Positions 54,541-64,000 of a stretch of DNA of 64,000 bases are shown here, in pieces. Within the stretch, counting starts at the first letter, position 1; each line of letters begins with the position of its first letter. The notes below the pieces were generated by a model. It ran no database searches. It saw only the letters and a program-made list of their open reading frames with translations, and was not told where the DNA came from. Source of the stretch: Propionibacterium sp. oral taxon 192 str. F0372. Its GTDB lineage: Bacteria > Actinomycetota > Actinomycetes > Propionibacteriales > Propionibacteriaceae. The DNA lies in assembly GCF_000413315.1 (NCBI RefSeq), contig NZ_KE340297.1, positions 1,992,581-2,056,580 on the forward strand. The letters are read 5' to 3'. The translations under genes and the position numbers were made by a program.

Positions 54541-54822
54541 TCACTCATCAACAACCGCGCATCCCCACTCATCTGATTCAAGCTCCGAAGTGACTACATT
54601 CCACTCCACATAGGCCTGGTGTATATTTGAAGCAATCGCATCACAGTGGCCATCCACGCGCTTCACGGTCCTCTCACCGCTACCCAGACCAGGAAAATTC
54701 CCTATAATGTCGTGCTCCCTGCTCAGATCTGTACCCGTCAGTCGTTCAAGAGTCTGAATTATACCGGTCTCCAACTCACGAAAGATCGGTCGCGGCACGC
54801 TTCTGCTCCAAAGGATCATCAT
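54541..54822 (-). CDS. Hypothetical small protein, possibly with a frameshifted 5' end
   Basis: A 93-residue acidic reading frame (PRPIFRELETGIIQTLERL..., ending in GCAVVDE). Its ATG lacks a ribosome site. An ATG at 54848 in a different frame has a good AGAAGGA site and reads MINDANTLE before a TGA that overlaps the 54822 ATG, so a small deletion may have separated the true start from the body. No family is recognised. Confidence 0.35.
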   Translation of the reverse strand: MMILWSRSVPRPIFRELETGIIQTLERLTGTDLSREHDIIGNFPGLGSGERTVKRVDGHCDAIASNIHQAYVEWNVVTSELESDEWGCAVVDE

Positions 54823-54935
54823 TCCAAGGTGTTTGCGTCATTGATCATTAATCCTTCTACACGAGATTGTGTGATTCCATGCTCTGTAACAATGCAGATG
54901 TGGGCTTGAATTCACTAGATAAAACCCACTCGGAT

Positions 54936-55306
54936 TCACAGAGTCAACCCATTGACGAAGCTCTTGAGTACGCTTCCGGTGATCCTGTCGTAGTGCCGGG
55001 TGAGTAGATCACGCTGGCTGAACTTCATCCGGAGTAGTTTGTATTTGGCTCGTGTCCGCCGGTAAGCACCTAGCACGCCATTGGAGATGGTCGATGATCT
55101 TTTCGGGCCCTCGACCCATTCGGGATCAAAATAAGCACCGACCGGTTCACTGAACAAACCCAGTTCCACGGTGATCCCATCACCATAAGAAGAGCCCGTG
55201 CAGGCGGTACCCACCAACGTGTCGGAGGGTCATCGGGCAACTCGGCGATGAGCCAGTCCACCTCCGCCCATTCCTGTTCCATGCGACGTAACGTGTGCCA
55301 CCCCAT
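54936..55306 (-). pseudogene. Frameshifted small gene upstream of uvrB
   Basis: From an ATG at 55306 or 55282 the frame reads MEQEWAEVDWLIAELPDDPP. At about 55215-55222 an apparent two-base insertion shifts the coherent reading into the frame that continues VGTACTGSSYGDGITVELGL, GAYFDPEWVEGPKRSS and finally SVLKSFVNGLTL, ending at 54936. Joining both parts gives about 120 residues of natural composition. I recognise no family. It could be a lost immunity or phage-type protein, but that is speculation. Confidence 0.5.
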
Positions 55307-55402
55307 ACCACTACCCACACCTGGGCAGGAAGTGGCTCCGGAGCGAGAACGTCTCGGCCGTAATCGCCACTCTTCCTCTGGGACAGGCCAGGCGGCAGAC
55401 CT

Positions 55403-55408
55403 TAGATT
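55403..55408 (+). promoter_or_regulatory. -10 box of the uvrB promoter (leaderless)
   Basis: TAGATT stands 6 nt before the ATG at 55415. No LexA-type box is seen near it. Confidence 0.45.
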
Positions 55409-55414
55409 GGTGTC

Positions 55415-57499
55415 ATGCGTCCAGTCGAGGAGATCACCCGCAGAGTTGCCCCGTTCACCGTGCACTCGGAATTTCAACCGGCCGGTGACCAGCCGGCGGC
55501 CATCGCCGAATTGGCCCGGCGGATCAACGCGGGGGAGAAGGACGTCATCCTGCTCGGAGCCACCGGTACCGGCAAGACGGCAACCATCGCATGGCTGGCC
55601 GAGCAACTGCAGCGACCCATGCTGGTCATACAGCCGAACAAGACTCTCGCAGCTCAGTACGCCGCCGAGCTGCGCAGTTTTTTCCCCGAAAACGCCGTGG
55701 AATACTTCGTCTCCTACTACGATTACTTCCAGCCTGAGGCCTACGTTCCGCAGACCGATACCTACATTGAGAAGGACTCCTCCCTCAACGAGGAGATTGA
55801 GAGGCTGCGCTATTCGGCCACCAATTCGCTGCTCACAAGGCGTGATGTGATCGTTGTGTCGACGGTATCGGCGATCTACGGCTTGGGAACCCCGCAGGAG
55901 TACGTTGATTCGATGCTTAAGCTGGTCGTCGGTCAGGAATGGGGCCGCTCCGAGTTGATGCACAAGCTGGTCGACATGCAGTACGTGCGCAACGACATCG
56001 CCACCGCTCGCGGCACCTTCCGGGTTCGTGGGGACACCGTCGAGATCTTCCCGGTCTATGAGCAAAATGCCGTGCACATCGAGTTCTTTGGCGACGAGAT
56101 CGACTCCTTGGCCACCATCAACCCAGTGAGCGGGGAGTTCCTCACTAACGACTCCGAGATCTACGTTTTCCCGGCATCGCACTACGTGGCGTCGGCCGGA
56201 CGTATGGAGCGAGCCATCGCAGACGTCGAGGCAGAACTTGCCGACCGGGTTGCCGAGTTCGAACGCCAAGGCAAGTTGCTGGAGGCCCAGCGCATCCGGA
56301 TGCGTACCAGCTATGACATCGAGATGATGCGCCAGATCGGAACCTGCTCGGGCATTGAGAACTATTCCCGGCACATTGATGGGCGCGGTGCGGGCACCCC
56401 ACCCAACTGCCTACTTGACTACTTCCCGGAAGATTTCGTGCTGGTCATCGACGAATCCCATGTCACCGTTCCGCAGATCGGTGGCATGTATGAGGGCGAT
56501 ATGTCTCGCAAACGCACCTTGGTGGAGCACGGCTTCCGGCTGCCCTCGGCCATGGACAACCGCCCGCTGCGTTTCGAGGAATTCTGTGAGCGCATCGGTC
56601 AGACGGTCTACTCCTCGGCTACCCCTGGGCCCTACGAGGTGGAACGTTCCGAAGGCCATGTTGAACTCATCATCCGACCCACCGGGTTGGTCGACCCGGA
56701 GATCATCATCAAACCCACCAGGGGCCAGATCGACGATCTGCTCGGTGAGATCCGGACCCGTGCCGCGAAGGACGAGCGGGTGCTGGTCACCACGCTGACC
56801 AAGAAGATGGCCGAGGACCTCACCGACTACCTCATGGAAAACGGGGTGCGTACCCGCTACCTACATTCGGAAGTGGATACCTTGCGCCGAGTGGAGTTGC
56901 TCAAGGAATTGCGCATGGGCGCCTACGACGTGCTTGTCGGTATCAACCTGCTACGTGAAGGCCTTGATCTCCCGGAGGTGTCGCTGGTGGCGATCCTCGA
57001 TGCCGACAAGGAGGGTTTCCTGCGTTCCGAGCGTTCCCTGATCCAGACGATCGGGCGCGCCGCACGAAATGTGTCCGGCCAAGTGCACATGTATGCCGAT
57101 CGGATCACCCCGTCGATGGAAGCCGCAATTGAGGAGACCAACCGCCGCCGGACACGGCAGATTGCCTGGAATACCGAGCATGGCATTGATCCCCAGCCGC
57201 TGCGCAAGCAGATCTCGGATATCTCCGAGATGCTCGCAGCCGAGGACGAGGACACCATGCGTCTGGTCGCCGCCACCGGCGGGGGGCGGCACCGCAAGGG
57301 TGGCCCGGTGCCCGCCGAGCCGCGCAGGCTGGATTCCTCGACGATGGCAACCTCGGAACTTGCAGACCTCATCCAAGAACTTTCCGAGCAGATGCATGAA
57401 GCGGCAGCTGGGCTGCAGTTTGAGCTTGCGGCAAGGCTGCGCGACGAGATTGCCGACCTCAAGAAAGAACTGCGGCAGATGGCGGAGGCAACCCGCTGA
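55415..57499 (+). CDS. uvrB: UvrABC system protein B
   Basis: UvrB verifies DNA damage handed over by UvrA and recruits UvrC. The 694-residue protein has Walker A GATGTGKT (48-55), the beta-hairpin region [31 protein letters not shown], helicase motif [12 protein letters not shown], the [28 protein letters not shown] run, QTIGRAARN and a C-terminal UVR domain ([28 protein letters not shown]) that contacts UvrC. The protein is complete. It is separated from uvrA by about 3.6 kb, as in mycobacteria. Confidence 0.97.
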   Translation: MRPVEEITRRVAPFTVHSEFQPAGDQPAAIAELARRINAGEKDVILLGATGTGKTATIAWLAEQLQRPMLVIQPNKTLAAQYAAELRSFFPENAVEYFVSYYDYFQPEAYVPQTDTYIEKDSSLNEEIERLRYSATNSLLTRRDVIVVSTVSAIYGLGTPQEYVDSMLKLVVGQEWGRSELMHKLVDMQYVRNDIATARGTFRVRGDTVEIFPVYEQNAVHIEFFGDEIDSLATINPVSGEFLTNDSEIYVFPASHYVASAGRMERAIADVEAELADRVAEFERQGKLLEAQRIRMRTSYDIEMMRQIGTCSGIENYSRHIDGRGAGTPPNCLLDYFPEDFVLVIDESHVTVPQIGGMYEGDMSRKRTLVEHGFRLPSAMDNRPLRFEEFCERIGQTVYSSATPGPYEVERSEGHVELIIRPTGLVDPEIIIKPTRGQIDDLLGEIRTRAAKDERVLVTTLTKKMAEDLTDYLMENGVRTRYLHSEVDTLRRVELLKELRMGAYDVLVGINLLREGLDLPEVSLVAILDADKEGFLRSERSLIQTIGRAARNVSGQVHMYADRITPSMEAAIEETNRRRTRQIAWNTEHGIDPQPLRKQISDISEMLAAEDEDTMRLVAATGGGRHRKGGPVPAEPRRLDSSTMATSELADLIQELSEQMHEAAAGLQFELAARLRDEIADLKKELRQMAEATR

Positions 57500-57529
57500 G
57501 CCCGTCGCGGCCACGTACGGGGTTTTGCA

Positions 57530-57549
57530 TTGACCCCTTAAGGTGTCAA
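57530..57549. promoter_or_regulatory. Near-perfect palindrome before the terC riboswitch
   Basis: TTGACCCCTTAAGGTGTCAA is an inverted repeat with one mismatched pair. It contains a TAAGGT that could serve as -10 box for the riboswitch transcript, so a repressor binding here would control initiation. No known consensus is matched. Confidence 0.45.
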
Positions 57550-57554
57550 AATCA

Positions 57555-57650
57555 AGTCTTGGAGGGGAGTAACCCCAAGTGCGGCAGCGTCACTCCGAAG
57601 ATGTCTTCCGTTGCCGTCGCCAGGGTACCTGGTGGTGAGACCTCCAGCGT
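57555..57650 (+). ncRNA. yybP-ykoY (manganese) riboswitch
   Basis: The hallmark segments of this class are present: a GGGGAGTAAC run at 57564-57573, close to the conserved GGGGAGTAG, and GTGAGACC at 57635-57642. A closing stem pairs GGAGG (57561-57565) with CCTCC (57641-57645), and internal hairpins lie between. The class senses Mn2+ and commonly controls TerC/Alx-type exporters, and a TerC gene begins about 30 nt downstream. A competing reading frame through the element is not credible. Confidence 0.75.
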
Positions 57651-57678
57651 TCCCGTTCCTACCGGAAGGTGCCCACAG

Positions 57679-58680
57679 ATGCATGTGACCCCGTTGGCTT
57701 GGGCGATCACCATGGTGATCCTCATCGGATTCCTGGCGTTCGACATCATCCACATGATGAGAAACCCCCACGAGCCCACACTGAAGGAGTGCGGGAAGTT
57801 CCTCACCTTCTACATCTCTTTGGCTCTGCTGTTCGGGGTGGGGATCGGGCTGTTCGCCCATCCGGTCGTCGACAAGACCAGCTGGGACTACTCAATCGAG
57901 TTCATCACCGGTTTCCTCACCGAATATTCGTTGTCGATTGACAACCTGTTCATCTTCATCATCCTGCTGAGTTCCATGCAGGTGCCCCGCGTCTACCAGC
58001 AGTACGCGCTGATGTGCGGCATCGTGCTCGCTTTGGTGTTCCGTGGCATCTTCATCGCCCTAGGGGCGGCAATCATCAATAACTTCGCAGCCGCCTTCTT
58101 CGTGTTCGGTGCTTTCCTGCTGTACACCGGGGTGAAGCTATTCCTCGACTGGCGCAAGGAGAACGCAGCCGAGGAGAGCGGTGAGGATGAGCCTGTCGAG
58201 GGTGACAACGTCTTCATGCGCTGGGTCAAGCGGGTGGTTCCCTCTACTGAGGAATACCACGAGACCCACATGTCGGTGAAGATCGACGGTAAGCGTGTGG
58301 TGACCCCGATGTTCTTCGTCGTCGTTGCCCTGGGCTCCATCGACCTGATGTTCGCCTTGGATTCGATCCCAGCCATCTTCGGGCTCACTCAGGAGCCCTA
58401 CTTGGTGTTCACCGCGAACTTCTTCGCGCTGATGGGCCTGCGGCAACTCTACTTCCTGCTGGGTGGCCTTCTCGAGAAGCTCGTCTACTTGTCGGTGGGC
58501 TTGTCTTTCATCTTGTGCTTCATCGCCTTCAAGCTGGTGCTGCACGCTTTGCACCATTACGACATCGTTCACTGGGAGATGCCGAATCTGCTGTCCCTGG
58601 CAGTCATCATCGTCACCTTGACGATCACGGCGGTGGCATCCCTGTCGAAATCCAGGCGGGATGAGCAGGCCCAAGCATAA
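57679..58680 (+). CDS. TerC-family membrane protein, probable manganese exporter
   Basis: The 333-residue protein has about nine membrane helices. The TerC signature is clear: FITGFLTEYSLSIDNLFIFIILLS near residue 75 and the second conserved unit VVVALGSIDLMFALDSIPAIFGLTQ with paired acidic residues in the membrane. Alx/TerC proteins export Mn2+, in accord with the yybP-ykoY riboswitch just upstream. ATG at 57679 has GGAAGG before it. A charged cytosolic loop (ENAAEESGEDEPVEGD) sits mid-protein. A terminator follows. Confidence 0.92.
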   Translation: MHVTPLAWAITMVILIGFLAFDIIHMMRNPHEPTLKECGKFLTFYISLALLFGVGIGLFAHPVVDKTSWDYSIEFITGFLTEYSLSIDNLFIFIILLSSMQVPRVYQQYALMCGIVLALVFRGIFIALGAAIINNFAAAFFVFGAFLLYTGVKLFLDWRKENAAEESGEDEPVEGDNVFMRWVKRVVPSTEEYHETHMSVKIDGKRVVTPMFFVVVALGSIDLMFALDSIPAIFGLTQEPYLVFTANFFALMGLRQLYFLLGGLLEKLVYLSVGLSFILCFIAFKLVLHALHHYDIVHWEMPNLLSLAVIIVTLTITAVASLSKSRRDEQAQA

Positions 58681-58692
58681 TCTGTTTCCCGG

Positions 58693-58728
58693 CCGGGGCT
58701 GGCGTCATCTGACGTCGGCCCCGGTTTT
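58693..58728 (+). terminator. Rho-independent terminator after terC
   Basis: CCGGGGC and CGTCA pair with TGACG and GCCCCGG around a two-base TC loop, with a small internal mismatch, and TTTT follows (58725-58728). It begins 13 bp after the terC stop. Confidence 0.8.
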
Positions 58729-58761
58729 CATGTGTGCACGGATCGCCGCTGGCGTCGACTG

Positions 58762-58799
58762 CCCTGGGTTGCAGAGTTGTCCCTGGGTTGCAGAGTTGT
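58762..58799 (+). repeat. 19-bp tandem direct repeat upstream of the EXLDI gene
   Basis: CCCTGGGTTGCAGAGTTGT occurs twice with no gap (58762-58780 and 58781-58799). TTGTCC at the end of the second copy could be a -35 box with TATATG 16 bp downstream, so the repeats are placed like an operator. Confidence 0.85.
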
Positions 58800-58838
58800 C
58801 CCATTGCTCTCAACAATTATATGTGCAAGTATACGTAT

Positions 58839-59366
58839 ATGCCGAACAAGACGATCTACGTCTCCGCCACTGACCTGCCTATCTTCGAACAGGCGGCTGC
58901 CATGGCGGGTGGACTCTCGCCTGCCATCGCTGCGGCGTTGCGGATGTATGTCTCGAACCGATCAGCAGGAAGGGCTGACATGGAACGACAGCGCACGGAT
59001 GACGATCTCATCGAACTCGACGTTGCAGAGGGACCTGCGCGGGTGCGCACCAGGTTCCGGGGTGAGAGGATCGCAAAACTCTCTCAGACCCTGGGATTGC
59101 GCAGGATAACTTTTGAGGTGTACCGCACGGCGAAGAGCCAGTTCGCTCTGTACATCGTGGACCGTCCCGATTGGAGCAGGTGGAGCCAGGATTCCTCAAT
59201 GTGGGAGGATCCGCAGACGTGGGAACCCAGCTTCACGCAGGTGCAGGACCGCAGCTTGCAAGTGTTCGAGACGATGGACGAACTCCTGGCCGCTCTACCT
59301 GGTGATCTGGTTAACGCGGCACGATTCGCCATTGAGGGCCCCAGTGTACGGGTGCTGGACATCTGA
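58839..59366 (+). CDS. EXLDI-family protein
   Basis: The 175-residue protein starts MPNKTIYVSATDLPIFEQAA, a ribbon-helix-helix-like opening, and ends in VRVLDI, the C-terminal mark of the EXLDI family (first residue changed from Glu to Val). The family is actinobacterial and of unknown function; its N-terminal fold suggests DNA binding and self-regulation. The ATG lies inside a perfect palindrome TATACGTATA (58830-58839). The frame is open upstream through the 19-bp repeats, but those codons are not family-like. The gene stands alone. Confidence 0.8.
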   Translation: MPNKTIYVSATDLPIFEQAAAMAGGLSPAIAAALRMYVSNRSAGRADMERQRTDDDLIELDVAEGPARVRTRFRGERIAKLSQTLGLRRITFEVYRTAKSQFALYIVDRPDWSRWSQDSSMWEDPQTWEPSFTQVQDRSLQVFETMDELLAALPGDLVNAARFAIEGPSVRVLDI

Positions 59367-59566
59367 GAGTATGGGGCCGTTATGACCTGCTGACTTCGGT
59401 GGGACTGTTCGGCGCGGGGAATGCAGAATTTTCCCTTGGCCAACAACTCTCCTGCGTATCATTGAGACTCAACCGTGAGTGGATCTCGGCGGAAAGAGTG
59501 CGGGTAAGTGGGCATCTACTTCAGGAATGCACTCAGCGATTTGGTGAATTATGACATGTGCTTGGA

Positions 59567-60220
59567 TTACCAGCCGCGCTCTCGCCACTGCGGCAGGGAT
59601 TCGCGTTCTGCACCCAAGGTGGTGGCGTCGCCGTGACCCGGGTGAATGATGGTGTCGTCGGGGAAACAGTCGAAGATCTTCTTCTCAACGTCGAAGAGCA
59701 GGGAGGTAAAGTCATCTGCCGACCAAGTCTTGCCGACCCCACCGGGGAACAGGCAGTCGCCCACAAACAGGTGCACCGGATTGTGCGGGGGGCGCAGGAC
59801 CAAGGCGATTGAGCCCGGGGTGTGCCCGACCAAGCCGATGACCTCCAATCGGATGGCCCCACAGATGAGCGTCTCGCCGTCCCAGACCCCATTCAACCCG
59901 ACCCCGGTCTGCTCTGCTATGCCACCCACATCAGGGGTGCCGCAGAAGCCACGTGCGCCGGTGACGGCCAGGATCCGAGCCAAGGCCCCGATATGGTCGT
60001 GGTGCTGGTGGGTGGTCACCACCATGCCGAGGTCGCGGTCTGCGATCACCTGCATCAGGCGATCCAGATCAGCGGCGGCGTCGATGAGAACAACCTGACC
60101 GCGCGGCGGGGCGATGAGATAGGCGTTGTTGTCCATCTCTCCGACCGAGACCTTGGTCACGGCGAGATCGCCAACGGCAAAGGTGACGGGGGCAAGACTC
60201 GGGCCAGTGTGAAAGTTCAT
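59567..60220 (-). CDS. MBL-fold hydrolase (glyoxalase II-like)
   Basis: The 217-residue protein carries the metal motif HxHxDH in VVTTHQHHDHIGAL, further ligands in LVGHTPGSIALVL and FVGDCLFPGGVGKT, and a last His in IIHPGHGDATTLG. This set of ligands and spacing fits the two-metal glyoxalase II-like hydrolases; in mycothiol-containing bacteria the substrate may be a mycothiol or other thioester. ATG at 60220 follows TAGCGT by six bases. In mycobacteria a homologue (Rv1637c) lies in the same place before uvrA. Confidence 0.9.
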   Translation of the reverse strand: MNFHTGPSLAPVTFAVGDLAVTKVSVGEMDNNAYLIAPPRGQVVLIDAAADLDRLMQVIADRDLGMVVTTHQHHDHIGALARILAVTGARGFCGTPDVGGIAEQTGVGLNGVWDGETLICGAIRLEVIGLVGHTPGSIALVLRPPHNPVHLFVGDCLFPGGVGKTWSADDFTSLLFDVEKKIFDCFPDDTIIHPGHGDATTLGAERESLPQWRERGW

Positions 60221-60226
60221 GACCCA

Positions 60227-60232
60227 ACGCTA
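60227..60232 (-). promoter_or_regulatory. -10 box, leaderless promoter of the glyoxalase II-like gene
   Basis: TAGCGT on the minus strand is followed by six bases and the ATG at 60220. Confidence 0.45.
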
Positions 60233-60261
60233 CCCGCCGTCGCTGAGGCTCGGCTGGTGAA

Positions 60262-61002
60262 TCAGCAACAGGTGGGGGCCGGAGAGGGCGGGAAACCTGC
60301 CGCTCGTACCTGATCCAGCCGACCGGTCAGCCAACCCAGCAAGAGGCTGTCGTCGCCCTCAATGACCTCGACCTCCCCGGCTTCCCCCAGACGGTGGCTC
60401 CATCCAGAGGCCGACCGGAGTTCAATGCTGACCCAGCGGTCCCATTCGATCCCGAGCAGATTCCACTGGACCAGCCAGGCAGCTACGTGGGGCTCAATGT
60501 CTTCCACCTCGTAACCGCAGTCCAAGTCGATGTGATGCAGGACGATCTCATTCAACCGGATGACCGGCAACAGATCCATCCGGAACAGGCAGCCGGGCAC
60601 CAACTCGACCATCAACTCGGGGGGAGTGGACTCGAGAACATTGAGCCGTCGTGCCAACCGGCCGATCGTGGTGTCCAAGTCTATCTGCAGATCCAGACCG
60701 GTACGTTCGGAACCGCGCTCAATGGCAGTCTCCCGGTCGTCGGCGGAGTCGTACATCAGACCACGTCGCCCACTCAATACGGAATCGACGGAGCGCACCA
60801 AGGCATCGGCGTTTCGGGCGATGTGGGTTGCCACATGAGCCCTGGTCCACCCGGGCAGCCGGGACGGCTCCTGCCAGGCTCGATCGGACAATGAAATGGT
60901 GCTTCCGAGCAGACGCTGACCCAGCTCGCGCTTCGCTGCGCGGACCTGATGGACCGGCGCCAGCGCCGAGAACGACTGCTGTTCAGCCTGATCCCAAGCC
61001 AC
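60262..61002 (-). CDS. Maleylpyruvate isomerase-family (DinB-fold, mycothiol-dependent type) protein
   Basis: The 246-residue protein has the MDMPI N-terminal domain: LPGWTRAHVATHIARNADALVR supplies two of the metal-binding histidines, and RLNEIVLHHIDLDCGYEVED supplies another. A smaller C-terminal domain follows. Related proteins use mycothiol as a cofactor for isomerisation or S-transfer, but the substrate here is unknown. GTG at 61002 has GAGGGGAGGG upstream. It ends 41 bp before the glyoxalase II-like gene, a pairing compatible with joint thiol metabolism. Confidence 0.87.
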   Translation of the reverse strand: MAWDQAEQQSFSALAPVHQVRAAKRELGQRLLGSTISLSDRAWQEPSRLPGWTRAHVATHIARNADALVRSVDSVLSGRRGLMYDSADDRETAIERGSERTGLDLQIDLDTTIGRLARRLNVLESTPPELMVELVPGCLFRMDLLPVIRLNEIVLHHIDLDCGYEVEDIEPHVAAWLVQWNLLGIEWDRWVSIELRSASGWSHRLGEAGEVEVIEGDDSLLLGWLTGRLDQVRAAGFPPSPAPTCC

Positions 61003-61091
61003 GGGGCCCTCCCCTCAATGAGTACGTCGCATATGCACACTAGCGGTTGCCACCGGCCGTGCACAGAACAAGTTTTGTCGGCGGCCACGAA

Positions 61092-61097
61092 TACGAT
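61092..61097 (+). promoter_or_regulatory. -10 box of the uvrA promoter (leaderless)
   Basis: TACGAT lies 6 nt before the GTG at 61104. Confidence 0.45.
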
Positions 61098-61103
61098 GGC
61101 ACC

Positions 61104-64000
<2,897 letters not shown>

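Noticed and set aside
55070-56374. Long open frame antisense to uvrB (over 400 codons)
   Set aside because: It lies opposite a clearly coding gene, has no family-like sequence over uvrB and results from high-GC codon bias. Only its last part, beyond the uvrB start, coincides with the frameshifted small gene.
57559-57678. N-terminal extension of TerC by 40 residues
   Set aside because: These codons overlap the yybP-ykoY riboswitch and are not conserved-looking; ATG 57679 has a ribosome site.
61062-61079. Possible SOS (LexA) box before uvrA
   Set aside because: GAACAAGTTTTGTC resembles GAAC-N4-GTTC only in the left half; the right half does not match.

Overview
This 64 kb window comes from a moderately high-GC Actinobacterium and fits the family Propionibacteriaceae (Cutibacterium/Propionibacterium relatives). 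The signs are a full actinobacterial division and cell-wall (dcw) cluster with wag31/DivIVA and SepF, a MacS/MacR two-component pair beside a type II DAHP synthase, an ANTAR regulator of the PdtaR type, a mycothiol-type DinB-fold protein, a class F sortase, and frequent GTG/TTG starts. The species cannot be fixed from the sequence alone. Gene order closely parallels two Mycobacterium tuberculosis neighbourhoods, the aroG-pknL-ids-mraZ-dcw block and the pyk-pdtaR-polA-rpsA-coaE-uvrB-uvrA block, here fused into one run.

Layout. 1-9.2 kb: tail of an unknown gene, macS-macR, DAHP synthase, a metallo-hydrolase, a PASTA Ser/Thr kinase, a conserved protein of unknown function, a polyprenyl diphosphate synthase and methylenetetrahydrofolate reductase. 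9.4-16.9 kb: the RNA polymerase recycling helicase HelD, a DUF3040 membrane protein, and a minus-strand operon moxR-DUF58-transglutaminase. 17.2-35.8 kb: dcw cluster mraZ-rsmH-ftsL-ftsI-murE-murF-mraY-murD-ftsW-murG-murC-ftsQ-ftsZ-pgeF-sepF-yggT-wag31, mostly joined by ATGA/GTGA/TGATG overlaps. 35.9-50.1 kb: TraR/DksA protein, lspA, RluA-type pseudouridine synthase, pyruvate kinase, tRNA-Leu(CAA), pdtaR, a thioesterase, polA, sortase, rpsA, a nucleoside phosphorylase, a radical SAM/SPASM enzyme divergent from ferrochelatase, and coaE. 50.1-55.4 kb: an accessory, visibly AT-richer stretch with small membrane proteins, a type VII secretion-like protein and partner, a GNAT enzyme, and about 2.2 kb of small orphan frames and broken genes. 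55.4-64 kb: uvrB, a TerC transporter under a yybP-ykoY riboswitch, an EXLDI-family protein, a glyoxalase II-like hydrolase, a DinB-fold protein, and uvrA running off the end.

How the genes work together. Most of the window builds and divides the cell: the mur genes and mraY/murG make lipid II, ftsI/ftsW polymerise it at the septum, ftsQ/ftsL/ftsZ/sepF form the divisome, wag31 directs polar growth, pgeF edits peptidoglycan, and the PASTA kinase is placed to sense it. The rest is core information processing (polA, rpsA, uvrA/uvrB, HelD) and central or cofactor metabolism (DAHP synthase, pyk, coaE, metF, ferrochelatase).

The most informative non-gene signals are: a recurrent arrangement in which a TANNNT -10 box lies 6-7 nt before an ATG/GTG, implying many leaderless mRNAs; a four-copy 10-bp-phased MraZ box array before mraZ; a manganese riboswitch before terC; a 19-bp tandem repeat before the EXLDI gene; and unrecognised multi-lesion pseudogenes between the GNAT gene and uvrB. 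I did not find an unmistakable new system. The best candidate for one is the type VII-like pair plus the decayed minus-strand genes at 51-55.3 kb.
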